A DNA stretch of 64,000 bases. It comes from a bacterium. Lineage in GTDB: Bacteria; Armatimonadota; Fimbriimonadia; Fimbriimonadales; Fimbriimonadaceae. Shown here piece by piece: positions 50,971 to 59,679 of the stretch. The position numbers and the translations under genes are program-made. The notes under the pieces were generated by a model. The model saw only the letters and a program-made list of their open reading frames with translations, made no database searches and was not told the DNA's origin. The stretch lies in NCBI GenBank assembly GCA_013823945.1, contig PNMZ01000005.1, positions 171,817 through 235,816 on the forward strand, given 5' to 3'. Within the stretch, counting starts at the first letter, position 1. Each line of letters starts with the position of its first letter.

Positions 50971-51004
50971 AATAGCCCGGTGCAATCTTTTGCACCGGGC
51001 TATT
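50971..51004 (+). terminator. 15-bp bidirectional terminator shared by pdhB and the serpin-like gene
   Basis: AATAGCCCGGTGCAA (50971-50985) pairs perfectly with 50990-51004 around TCTT. On the plus strand CTTTCG follows. The minus-strand gene's stop codon (51000-51002) lies inside the stem. Confidence 0.9.
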
Positions 51005-52034
51005 CTTTCGAAAATTTGCCCAGAATGAGCGGCAGTCCGGTTCTTTTATCTTTGATTTCAAACGTAAATGTAGAGTTTTGGGCGAACGGATTTGATCCGG
51101 ATATGGTTAAGTTGATCGTCGCGGAATGGATCATTTGGGCGACTCCGGCTGGATCCGCTTGGGGAATAAGATCGATGGACATGTTTCGAAAATCATTTGG
51201 GCCAGTGATCAGCTGATCAGACTTGGCGGCGCGGATGAGTTCGGTGAAATCGACTTTGGAAGTGAGCACTTCAGTTTTCTCGGGAGTTCTTTGGGGTGAT
51301 GATTTGCCGAAACATTCCGCTGAAAAAGTGAGGAGACCGTCGGCAGAGTCGCCCTGCCAAGTTCTTCCATTTGACTTTGTGCTGGCTGTAAGTTCAAATG
51401 ATGCCGTGATTTGGGTGACACCGAGATTGATGACAGGGTTTTCGCGTGTCAGTCCAGGTTTGCGGGCCACAGTTTGGGGGAGGAATTGGTCGAGCCAGTC
51501 TTGTATTGCGTTTTGAGCCGTAATCCCGGTGCTGCCAAGTCGAACGACATCGGTTCGGATACGGGCGGCCATTTCTTCGGCGAAAGGTGGTTCGACAAGG
51601 ATGGGCCAGATCATCCAGAACGATGAACCGAATTGAGTGGGTGTTTTTGCTTGGGGACTTTTCTCAAGATTGTGGGTTCGGATGAGCCCGTTGAATCCCT
51701 GAACCAAGGAGTATTCGTCCGGGGCGTTGGTCTGGAGGACTTGGGCAACTTGGTTGTAGGTATCGCCTTCTGAGGCGGCAAGGAGAGTCAGAAATGACTG
51801 GTATCCGCTCAGGACGGGGAGGAGATTTGTTTCTTTCGTTTTGAGAAGGTTAGTTTTACAAAATATGGCGAAATCGCGGTAGTTTTGTTCGAACTCTACT
51901 TGTTCAGTTGGGTCGGCATTACGCTCAACGAGATCATTTTCGCGAGTAGGAATTTTGTAGGTTGTGTTGGATCGGCAAGCGGTCAAGGTTGCGGCACAAA
52001 TGAGGGATATTCCGGCGAGGGTGGCGAGCCGCAT
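51000..52034 (-). CDS. serpin-like lipoprotein with a shortened reactive-centre region
   Basis: 344 residues from ATG 52034; a TATAAA hexamer ends 9 nt upstream of that start and lies inside any longer reading. Signal peptide with lipobox LTAC (about residue 20). Serpin features include VLSGYQSFLTLLAASEGDTYNQVAQVLQ near 70, QNAIQDWLDQFLPQTV, INLGVTQITASFEL and the C-terminal FTFEIKDKRTGLPLILGKF. Between MIHSATINLTISG and FTFEIKD only about 10 residues remain, where inhibitory serpins have the hinge and reactive-centre loop of some 30. It is therefore probably not a protease inhibitor of the usual kind. Confidence 0.75.
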   Translation of the reverse strand: MRLATLAGISLICAATLTACRSNTTYKIPTRENDLVERNADPTEQVEFEQNYRDFAIFCKTNLLKTKETNLLPVLSGYQSFLTLLAASEGDTYNQVAQVLQTNAPDEYSLVQGFNGLIRTHNLEKSPQAKTPTQFGSSFWMIWPILVEPPFAEEMAARIRTDVVRLGSTGITAQNAIQDWLDQFLPQTVARKPGLTRENPVINLGVTQITASFELTASTKSNGRTWQGDSADGLLTFSAECFGKSSPQRTPEKTEVLTSKVDFTELIRAAKSDQLITGPNDFRNMSIDLIPQADPAGVAQMIHSATINLTISGSNPFAQNSTFTFEIKDKRTGLPLILGKFSKE

Positions 52035-52043
52035 TGAGCTTAG

Positions 52044-52049
52044 TTTATA
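52044..52049 (-). promoter_or_regulatory. -10 element of the serpin-like gene
   Basis: TATAAA on the minus strand, 9 nt before ATG 52034. Confidence 0.45.
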
Positions 52050-52121
52050 CATGTTGTTGGGAATGGAATAAGTCGTTGGTTTGTTTTGGTGATTGAGGAT
52101 GACCTCCGGTGAATTTTCCTG

Positions 52122-52127
52122 TATACT
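52122..52127 (+). promoter_or_regulatory. -10 element of the livJHMG operon
   Basis: TATACT preceded by TG; the leader to ATG 52203 is about 70 nt and contains GAGGAG at 52139-52144 and CGAGG at 52183-52187. Confidence 0.45.
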
Positions 52128-52202
52128 CGCCCGTATTCGAGGAGACCTTCTTGGGTGTTCGGCTTGTTTTGGGGCTGATTCACGAGGTCATTTGGATTGA
52201 TT

Positions 52203-53450
52203 ATGAAAAACGGATTGCTTCAGATAGCGGCATGTGCGCTGGCAGTGGGCTCGTTGAGCTTTTTTGCTGGCTGCAAAGATCCTTCTGCCAAAGGCGGTGA
52301 GGGCGGCACGACGGCGGGTACATCGGGATCGGGTAGCGGTGCATCAGCTAGTGGCGACACGATCAAGATTGGTTTGGTTGCCAGCTTGAATGGTGAGCAA
52401 CGACCTTGGGGAGTTGATTGCGAAGCAGGTGCTCAACTTGCGGTAAAGCTATTCAATGAAGCCGGCGGAGTTGACGGCAAGATGGTCGAGTTGAAGGTCG
52501 AAGACAGCAACTCGAAGCCAGAAGAAGGGAAGTCAGCGACCGAGAAACTGGTTGGTGACGGGGTCATCGTCGTGATCGGCGAAGTTGCGAGTGGGATCAC
52601 TCAGCAGATGAAGACCGTTGCGCTTGAGGCGAAGATTCCTTTGGTTGCGGTTGGGGCAACTAATCCGGACATCACGAAAGATGGTCAGGGTTTGATCAGC
52701 CGGGTTTGCTACACCGATGATTTGCAAGGGCCGGTTATGGCAAAGTTTGCTTTTGACAAAGGCTTGCGACGAGTTGCGGTTATGACCGACAAGAAGCTTC
52801 CTTATTCAACAGGTTTAAGCAAGACTTTTGTTGCTCGATTCAAGGAATTGGGTGGTCAAATCGTAGCGGAAGAAAGCTACCAGGCCGGTGAAAGCAACTT
52901 TGGCGGTCAGTTGACGCGAGTGAAAGCGACAAATCCAGACGGAATCTTTATGTCGGGTTACTTCAATGAAGTTGGTCCGATGGCGCGACAGATTCGACAA
53001 GCAGGGATGAATGATGTTGTTTTGATGGGCGGCGACGGCTGGGATAGTGCAGAACTGATTTCAAACGGTGGTGACGCCATTGTTGGTGGATTCTTCTGCA
53101 ACCACTACAACGATCAAGAAGATCGACCGGAAGTACAAAAGTTCTTGACGGACTTTAAGGCAAATAACAATGGCAATCTCCCGGGAACGACGATGGGTGC
53201 ATTAGGCTACGACGCGACCGCGTTAGTCTTGGATGCTTTGAAGCGACTGGCAGCAGCTGACAAGGAAATCAATTCGGCTAATTTGGCGGCGGAAATCATG
53301 GCTACTGAAGGGTTCAAGGCGGTCAGCGGAGACATTACTTTGAAGGGTACGAATGGCGACCCGGCAAAGCGCGCGCTGGTTGTTGAAGTTCGAAAGGACG
53401 GCTTTGTATTCAACAAAGCGTATGAGCCTTCTGAAGTGCTTGCGAAGTAA
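52203..53450 (+). CDS. livJ: branched-chain amino acid ABC transporter, substrate-binding lipoprotein
   Basis: 415 residues from ATG 52203. Lipobox FAGC (about Cys23) precedes a Gly/Ser-rich linker, then a type I periplasmic binding protein (DTIKIGLVASLNGEQRPWG, LKVEDSNSKPEEGKSATEKL, VAVMTDKKLPYSTG). The family binds leucine, isoleucine and valine, but also amides or urea; the ligand is not certain. It is the first gene of livJHMG. The lipid anchor explains how the solute receptor is kept at the membrane. Confidence 0.92.
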   Translation: MKNGLLQIAACALAVGSLSFFAGCKDPSAKGGEGGTTAGTSGSGSGASASGDTIKIGLVASLNGEQRPWGVDCEAGAQLAVKLFNEAGGVDGKMVELKVEDSNSKPEEGKSATEKLVGDGVIVVIGEVASGITQQMKTVALEAKIPLVAVGATNPDITKDGQGLISRVCYTDDLQGPVMAKFAFDKGLRRVAVMTDKKLPYSTGLSKTFVARFKELGGQIVAEESYQAGESNFGGQLTRVKATNPDGIFMSGYFNEVGPMARQIRQAGMNDVVLMGGDGWDSAELISNGGDAIVGGFFCNHYNDQEDRPEVQKFLTDFKANNNGNLPGTTMGALGYDATALVLDALKRLAAADKEINSANLAAEIMATEGFKAVSGDITLKGTNGDPAKRALVVEVRKDGFVFNKAYEPSEVLAK

Positions 53451-53469
53451 GTTGGGTTCTTAGTAGACG

Positions 53470-54513
53470 ATGAACTCAGTATTGCCTTTGATGGCAGGGA
53501 TCCAGCTTGATTGGTTCTCCCTGCCCCAACAGTTGGTCAATGGATTGGTTGTTGGTTCGATCTACGCGTTGATTGCTCTGGGCTACACGATGGTCTATGG
53601 CGTACTTCGCTTGATCAACTTTGCCCATGGCGAAGTTTTCATGTTGGGTGGCTATACTGCGCTTCTCACATCTTATGCAATGGGTTACTCGCCCGATGCG
53701 ATCCGACAGGCGTTTGCTGAGGGTCGTGAGGTGACGAGTAGCCCGTTGAATTTGGTGATCATGTTGTTGGTCGCGATGGCGGTGTGCGCGATCATCGGGG
53801 CGATTATTGAATACTTTGCCTATCGGCCGATGCGGAATCAATCGAGGATTGCAGCGCTCATTACGGCGATCGGGGTTTCTTTGTTCTTGCAATATGCAGG
53901 TCAGCTATTCTTGCCTTCAAACCCTCCACCGAGTGTGGCGCAGGATGTAAATCCTTACCAAGCGGTTTATACGAAGGTGTTTTCGGAGGCTGTAATTGGA
54001 GAAGGTGGAACGGTTATTCGGCCGGCGGTTGAAGTTACGATTACCCAAGGGCGGGTGATTATGTTGATTACGGTTGTCGTTTTGATGGCAGTTTTAACTT
54101 ATCTAGTCATGTACACAAAGACGGGTCGGGCAATGAGAGCGGCCAGTCACGACTTTGATTCAGCAAGTTTGATGGGGGTGAACGTAAACCGCGTTGTGAC
54201 GGCGACGTTTATGCTGGGATCCGCTTTGGCGGGGGCAGGCGCGATGATGCTTACGACATTTGAAGGAACGACATTACAGCCGTTCTTCGGTGTTTTGCCC
54301 GGCGTGAAAGCGTTTGTTGCCGCGGTGCTAGGGGGTATTGGAAATATTCCAGGTGCCGTTCTAGGTGGGCTTGTGATGGGGCTTGCGGAAACTCTTGTGA
54401 CCTGGTTGGGCTATTCCGAGTACAAGGACGCGGTTGCTTTTGTTATTTTGATCTTGGTTTTATTGGTGAAACCGGGTGGACTCCTCGGATCAAATAAGGT
54501 GGAGAAAGTATGA
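53470..54513 (+). CDS. livH: branched-chain amino acid ABC transporter permease LivH
   Basis: 347 residues with about 8 membrane helices. SIYALIALGYTMVYGVLRLINFAHGEVFMLGGY is the LivH signature, and the EAA-like cytoplasmic loop AASHDFDSASLMGVNVNRV is present. A 60-residue periplasmic insertion near 150-195 is longer than in E. coli. It pairs with LivM to form the channel. It lies 19 bp after livJ. Confidence 0.95.
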   Translation: MNSVLPLMAGIQLDWFSLPQQLVNGLVVGSIYALIALGYTMVYGVLRLINFAHGEVFMLGGYTALLTSYAMGYSPDAIRQAFAEGREVTSSPLNLVIMLLVAMAVCAIIGAIIEYFAYRPMRNQSRIAALITAIGVSLFLQYAGQLFLPSNPPPSVAQDVNPYQAVYTKVFSEAVIGEGGTVIRPAVEVTITQGRVIMLITVVVLMAVLTYLVMYTKTGRAMRAASHDFDSASLMGVNVNRVVTATFMLGSALAGAGAMMLTTFEGTTLQPFFGVLPGVKAFVAAVLGGIGNIPGAVLGGLVMGLAETLVTWLGYSEYKDAVAFVILILVLLVKPGGLLGSNKVEKV

Positions 54514-55703
54514 GCCTTGGCAAGATTTTGGGCAAACGTGCTCTCTCAATTCTTGCGGCGGTAGGTGTCTGTGTGTTGGCTCAAATGGTGCTGACTCAAT
54601 CAGTAGATGGGTTTTTGTTGCGACTATTCTTCTTGGGTGGGCTCTACGTCACGCTTGCCGTGAGCTTGAACCTTATCAACGGGATCACCGGTCAGTTTTC
54701 TATTGGACACGCCGGGTTTTATATGGTGGGGGCCTATGCGGCGGGGTTGAGTAGTAATTATTTCTTCCCACGGCAATCGTTGGATATGCCGGCTTACTTG
54801 CTTGTTTCAGTGTTGATTGGTTCAGTTGCGGCGGCGATTGCGGGTTTGATTGTTGGGTTACCTTCTTTGCGTTTGAAGGGAGATTATTTGGCAGTCGTGA
54901 CGCTTGGATTCGGGGAGATTATCCGGATTATCACGTTGAACCAAGAAGCATGGGGCGGATCTTATGGTTACAACCTCAACCATAAGCATCAGTCGTTGGC
55001 TTTAGTTTTCTTGTTGGCAATAGTTTGTATTGCGGTCTGCCGAAACCTCTTGAAATCCGCGCACGGGTTGGCGTTTTTGGCGGTTCGTGAAGACGAAGTT
55101 GCGGCGCAAGCGATGGGGATTAATTTGACGAAAACCAAGGTGGTCGCTTTTGTCGTCGGCGCAACTTTTGCGGGGGCGGCGGGGGCTTTGTTCGCCCATG
55201 ATTCTGGCTTTATTAATCCGGATTTGTTCAAGATGGAGTTGTCATTCTTAATCTTGACGATGGTGGTTTTGGGTGGAACAGGTTCGATCACGGGTTCGGT
55301 ATTGGCGGCGGCGACTTTGTTTCTGATTCCTGAATTGCTTCGGATTGCTAAGTTTGAGGTGAGTCAAGGAGTTCTGCTCGGGGTCTTGGTGGCGGTCGGT
55401 GTGATGGTCTATACAATTCGGCTTGTCGAGCGGACATTCCACGGGGAGAAGACGCAAAAGTCGCTTTTGCTACTTGGGGCGGTTGTCATGCCTTATGTCG
55501 TAATGTTTGGAGTGGGCAAGTTGCTGGAAACGTATACGATTTTGGGTGATAAATTTTACAAAGCGAATGATTTGCGCTGGGTGATATTGGCGATTGTGCT
55601 TTTGGTTGTGATGTTGATCCGACCGAGTGGATTGTTTGGGCATCATGAGTTCAGTTGGGATTGGTTGAGATCGAAAATGAACCGCCGGGCGGTGGAGGCA
55701 TAG
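54510..55703 (+). CDS. livM: branched-chain amino acid ABC transporter permease LivM
   Basis: 397 residues with about 10 membrane helices. LNLINGITGQFSIGHAGFYMVGAYAAGL and the loop AVREDEVAAQAMGINLTKTK identify LivM. Residues 300-365 form an extra hydrophobic stretch. The ATGA overlap with livH (54510-54513) shows coupling. Confidence 0.95.
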   Translation: MSLGKILGKRALSILAAVGVCVLAQMVLTQSVDGFLLRLFFLGGLYVTLAVSLNLINGITGQFSIGHAGFYMVGAYAAGLSSNYFFPRQSLDMPAYLLVSVLIGSVAAAIAGLIVGLPSLRLKGDYLAVVTLGFGEIIRIITLNQEAWGGSYGYNLNHKHQSLALVFLLAIVCIAVCRNLLKSAHGLAFLAVREDEVAAQAMGINLTKTKVVAFVVGATFAGAAGALFAHDSGFINPDLFKMELSFLILTMVVLGGTGSITGSVLAAATLFLIPELLRIAKFEVSQGVLLGVLVAVGVMVYTIRLVERTFHGEKTQKSLLLLGAVVMPYVVMFGVGKLLETYTILGDKFYKANDLRWVILAIVLLVVMLIRPSGLFGHHEFSWDWLRSKMNRRAVEA

Positions 55704-55705
55704 CC

Positions 55706-56470
55706 ATGGCATTACTGCGGATGGAAGACGTCACGATCAAGTTTGGGGGCTTGACGGCGGTCAATCAGGTGAACTTTGATATTGAGAAAGGGGATTTGTT
55801 TGGTTTGATTGGTCCGAACGGGGCGGGCAAGACCACTTGCTTCAACATGATTACGGGGGTTTATACGCCGACGAGTGGAAAGGTAATTTTTGAGGGGAAC
55901 GACATTTCGGGGACTCCGCCCAACAAGATTGCCCAAGTCGGGATTTGTCGGACATTTCAGAACATTCGCTTGTTCGGGGCACTTTCGGCCTTGGAAAATG
56001 TGATGGTCGGTGCTTACTTGAGGCATCAGACTTCTTTGTTTAGCGGGTTCATGCTCAGCCCTAGGGCAATCAGGGAAACGGCGGAACTTCGGAAGAAGTC
56101 AATGGAGCTTTTGAGTGTTGTGAATTTGGCGGACGAAGCTTCATCTCGGTCTTCTGATATGAGTTATGGGAAACAGCGCCGGCTTGAGATTGCACGTGCA
56201 ATGGCGACCGATCCGAAGCTGATTTTGCTCGATGAACCTGCGGCGGGGATGAACCCTCAAGAAAAGGATGAGTTGCGGGCGGTTGTGCACCGGATTCGGG
56301 ATGAATTTGAAAAGACGGTTTTGCTCATCGAACACGATATGAAGTTCGTGATGAACCTGTGCGAGAAGATCGTCGTTTTGGATCATGGGGAAGAGATTGC
56401 GGCAGGCGGGCCGGACGAAATCCGAAGTAATCCCAAGGTCATTGAAGCCTATTTGGGCGAACCTGTTTAA
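55706..56470 (+). CDS. livG: branched-chain amino acid ABC transporter ATP-binding protein LivG
   Basis: 254 residues from ATG 55706 with GGTGGAGG upstream. Walker A GPNGAGKTT, Q-loop FQNIRLFGALS, signature DMSYGKQRRLEIARAM (a variant of LSGGQ), Walker B LILLDEPAAGMNP and HD motif EHDMKFVMNLCEKIVVLDHG are complete. It normally works with LivF, but no livF follows: the next gene is on the other strand and shares its stop codon bases (56467-56470). Confidence 0.95.
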   Translation: MALLRMEDVTIKFGGLTAVNQVNFDIEKGDLFGLIGPNGAGKTTCFNMITGVYTPTSGKVIFEGNDISGTPPNKIAQVGICRTFQNIRLFGALSALENVMVGAYLRHQTSLFSGFMLSPRAIRETAELRKKSMELLSVVNLADEASSRSSDMSYGKQRRLEIARAMATDPKLILLDEPAAGMNPQEKDELRAVVHRIRDEFEKTVLLIEHDMKFVMNLCEKIVVLDHGEEIAAGGPDEIRSNPKVIEAYLGEPV

Positions 56471-59400
56471 GGTGCATTTGGAGCGAGAGGTTCCGGCTCT
56501 ATGGGGCCAGTAGCGCTGGGAGTCGGTTCGACAATGGTGGATGGGGCGAGATCACGGTCGTCTTTGCGAGCTTTTCGGGCGAGATCATCAAAGAATGTGT
56601 AAACAACGGGGACAACGAAGAGCGTTAGGATTGTAGATGTCGTGAGGCCCCCAATTACGACGGTTGCGAGGGGTGCTTGAAGGGCATTGGTGGCATTGGT
56701 CGCCATGGCGATGGGGAGCATCCCGAGGACAGACGCGACGCTCGTCATGAGAATGGGTCGCAATCGAGTTGGCGATGCAGTGAGGATGGCTTCGTCTCGA
56801 CTCATTCCTTGACCCCGGAGTCGATTGGTGTAATCGACGAGGAGGATTCCGTTTTTGACAACGATCCCAACAAGCATGAGGAGGCCAATGAAGGCGGTTA
56901 ATCCGAAGGCACGGTCACTGAGAAAGAGGGCAAGCACCATCCCAATGAGACAGAGTGGTACGGTTGTGAGGACAACGAGAGGGTAGATAAAGCTCTCGAA
57001 TTGAGATGCTAGCAGCATGTAAATGAGAACAACTGCAAGGACGACAGCGAGGCCTAGACCGCTGAACTCTTCGGCTTTCCGGCGTTGTCGTTCGCCAAAA
57101 TCCCAAGTGATGCCTTGAGGCAGCTCAATTTTGTCCATTTTGGCTTGGACATCGGCTTGAATTTCGCTTTCGGTTCGATCCGAGAAACGACCACTAACGG
57201 AAATGTATCGGCGGCGATTGAGGCGATTAATTTCATCGGGTCCACCGGTGATTTCCGGTTGAGCGACTTGTTTGAGAAGGATTTGTGCACCTGTGTTGGG
57301 ATTGCGCTTGACGGGAATGTTGAGGAGGTCTTCTACAGATTCTCGCTGTGCTTCGGGGATTTGAACGTAGATTGGGTATTGGAAGCCGTTATCTTGGAAG
57401 TAGGTTGTGAGGGTTCCGTTTGTGCTTGAGTTAATCGCGCTGGCTATCTCTTGGAAACTGACTCCGAGGGATTGTGCGGCTTGCCTGTCGACCTCCCAGG
57501 ATATTTCGGGTGTAGCTTCGTCAACACTGACATCCACTCCTTCTAAACCAGTTACGTCGGATAGTTCTTCTTTGACAACTTCGGCAGCAGCGGCGAGTTC
57601 TTTGAGGTCTGTGCCAAACAGGTCAATCTGCATCCCCTGGTTGTTGCCTCCGATGATATTGCTGACGAGGTCAAACGGGCTAGATGAAGCCCGAATTCCG
57701 GAGATGGGGCGGAGTTCTTCGTCGAGGCGTTTTGCGACTTCTTCGGTTGTTGCGCTTCTTTCGGGTTTCAGGCGGATATTTGCGGCACCGGAATTGGCTT
57801 CTGCTCCGCCAACGCTTCCTCGGAAGGAGATTCCCGCTCCGACGCTGAGGAAGACGGTGTCCACATCAGGATCGGCAAGGAGGACTTCTTCGACTTGTTC
57901 CATTTTGTCAATGGTTGTGCTGAGGGCCGTACCGACGGGAAGACGGACTCGGACGTTGAGGTCTCCGGTGTCAGTTTGAGGGAGGTTTTCGGAGCCGACT
58001 TTATCCCAGAGAGGGAATGCGGCGAGGGTGAGGAGAACGCTGACTCCCACAACCCACCATCGTCGTTTGAGTGCCCAAACGAGGCCATTGCGGTAGGAGT
58101 TGTCAAGATTCTGAAACGCCATACCCATTACTCCTGCGAGTCGTGTGAAAACATTCTTAGACTTTGCTTGCTCTTCGGGATGTTCAAGGAGGATGACTTC
58201 TCGGGCGCTTATTGTTCGTGAGGCGAGCATGGGGACGACGGTCGCGGCGTCGAGGAGGGAGACCGCGAGGGAGAAGATTACGACGAGGGCAAGTTGGCTG
58301 AATATCTGTCCCGATTGACCTTGGATGAGGAAAAGGGGCAGGAAGACCACCATGACGGTGAGGGTCGAGGCGACGACGGCCTGCATGATTTCCGAAGTGC
58401 CGGAAACGGCTGCATCAACGGGAGATTTCTTATCCCGTTCGATATGGCGAAAGATGTTTTCGAGGACGACGATTGCGTCGTCTACGATGAGGCCCGTGGC
58501 GAGGGCAAGGCCGCTCAACGAGATTGTGTTGAGGGTAAAGCCGCAGAAATACATCAGGGCAAATGTCGAAGTGATTGATATGGGAATTGAGAGGGCAACG
58601 ACGAGGGTGGAGCGAGCGTTGCGGAGGAAAAAGAGAATGGCGAGAATGGCGAGCGTACCGCCGATGATCGCGTGCTCTTGAAGGTTGTGGATTGAGTCTT
58701 TGATGAACCCGGCTTGTTCATATGCGACTCGGAATTTAAGGTTAGGATAGGCTTTTTCAAGGGTGGCGATGGTTTTCTTGAGGGCATCGACAGTATCGAT
58801 TGTGTTGGCTTCACGTTGTTTAGTGATGGACAAGCCGACGGCGTTCTCGCCATTAACGCGAGTGAAGACTCGTTGCTCTCGGGCTTCGTCTTTAATGGTC
58901 GCGAGGTCTTTGAGAAGAATTTGTCGCCCGTTGGTTGTGCGGATGGGTGTGTTTTCAGCGTCTTGGATGGATTTGAAATATCCGGAAGAGCGAATGATAT
59001 ATTCTTTTTCTCCGGCTTTTGTTATTCCAGCGGGTTGGCTGATATTTTCAGCCCGTATTCGGGCGGTGATTTCGGGAAGGGTTACGTCGAACGCCTGGAG
59101 CTTTGCAGGGTCTACGTTGACGATGATGGCGCGTTCTCGGCCTCCAGTCACAGTGACTTCGGCGACGCCTTGGGTTGATTCGATGACCGGGGCAATCTCG
59201 TTCACGAGGAGTGTTCGAAGCGCGATGGGGTCTTCTATACCGGTCACACCATAGATCGTTATGGGGAATGAGTTGGGATCGAACTTGAAAACGGTTGGGG
59301 GTGTGATGTTCGGGTCGTTGGGAAAAGACCGCGTTGCTCTTTGGACATATTGAAGGACATCAACGGCAGCTTTATCGACATCTACGCCGTAGTTGAGGGT

Positions 59401-59679
59401 CACGCGGACATTTGAGCTTCCAAATTCTGAGGATGAATTGACAGAGTAGATCCCGGGGACGGTTGAGACGGCTTGTTCAATTGGGCGTGAGATTTGGGTT
59501 TCGATTTCTTGGGGAGGTGTGTTGGGCCAAGAGGTTCGAACTGCGACGATGGGAAGATCAACTTGGGGAAGGAGGTCGACCGGAATGCGGAGGAAGCAGA
59601 TTGCTCCGAGGAGGACGAGGGCGGCGATTCTCATCGTCACGGCTACCGGACGACTGACGGACCAACGGGCGACGCTCAC
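56467..59679 (-). CDS. RND efflux transporter, HAE1/AcrB-like
   Basis: 1070 residues, full length for an AcrB-type pump, with TM1, two large periplasmic domains and 12 helices in all. TM4 carries GLIVDDAIVVLENIFRHIE, whose Asp pair forms the proton relay, and the opposite Lys/Arg helix is present. It exports hydrophobic compounds across both membranes together with the adaptor encoded just upstream and an outer-membrane channel not found here. It starts at GTG 59679 within the adaptor stop (GTGA). The C-terminal 30 residues are Pro-rich. Confidence 0.95.
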   Translation of the reverse strand: MSVARWSVSRPVAVTMRIAALVLLGAICFLRIPVDLLPQVDLPIVAVRTSWPNTPPQEIETQISRPIEQAVSTVPGIYSVNSSSEFGSSNVRVTLNYGVDVDKAAVDVLQYVQRATRSFPNDPNITPPTVFKFDPNSFPITIYGVTGIEDPIALRTLLVNEIAPVIESTQGVAEVTVTGGRERAIIVNVDPAKLQAFDVTLPEITARIRAENISQPAGITKAGEKEYIIRSSGYFKSIQDAENTPIRTTNGRQILLKDLATIKDEAREQRVFTRVNGENAVGLSITKQREANTIDTVDALKKTIATLEKAYPNLKFRVAYEQAGFIKDSIHNLQEHAIIGGTLAILAILFFLRNARSTLVVALSIPISITSTFALMYFCGFTLNTISLSGLALATGLIVDDAIVVLENIFRHIERDKKSPVDAAVSGTSEIMQAVVASTLTVMVVFLPLFLIQGQSGQIFSQLALVVIFSLAVSLLDAATVVPMLASRTISAREVILLEHPEEQAKSKNVFTRLAGVMGMAFQNLDNSYRNGLVWALKRRWWVVGVSVLLTLAAFPLWDKVGSENLPQTDTGDLNVRVRLPVGTALSTTIDKMEQVEEVLLADPDVDTVFLSVGAGISFRGSVGGAEANSGAANIRLKPERSATTEEVAKRLDEELRPISGIRASSSPFDLVSNIIGGNNQGMQIDLFGTDLKELAAAAEVVKEELSDVTGLEGVDVSVDEATPEISWEVDRQAAQSLGVSFQEIASAINSSTNGTLTTYFQDNGFQYPIYVQIPEAQRESVEDLLNIPVKRNPNTGAQILLKQVAQPEITGGPDEINRLNRRRYISVSGRFSDRTESEIQADVQAKMDKIELPQGITWDFGERQRRKAEEFSGLGLAVVLAVVLIYMLLASQFESFIYPLVVLTTVPLCLIGMVLALFLSDRAFGLTAFIGLLMLVGIVVKNGILLVDYTNRLRGQGMSRDEAILTASPTRLRPILMTSVASVLGMLPIAMATNATNALQAPLATVVIGGLTTSTILTLFVVPVVYTFFDDLARKARKDDRDLAPSTIVEPTPSATGPIEPEPLAPNAP

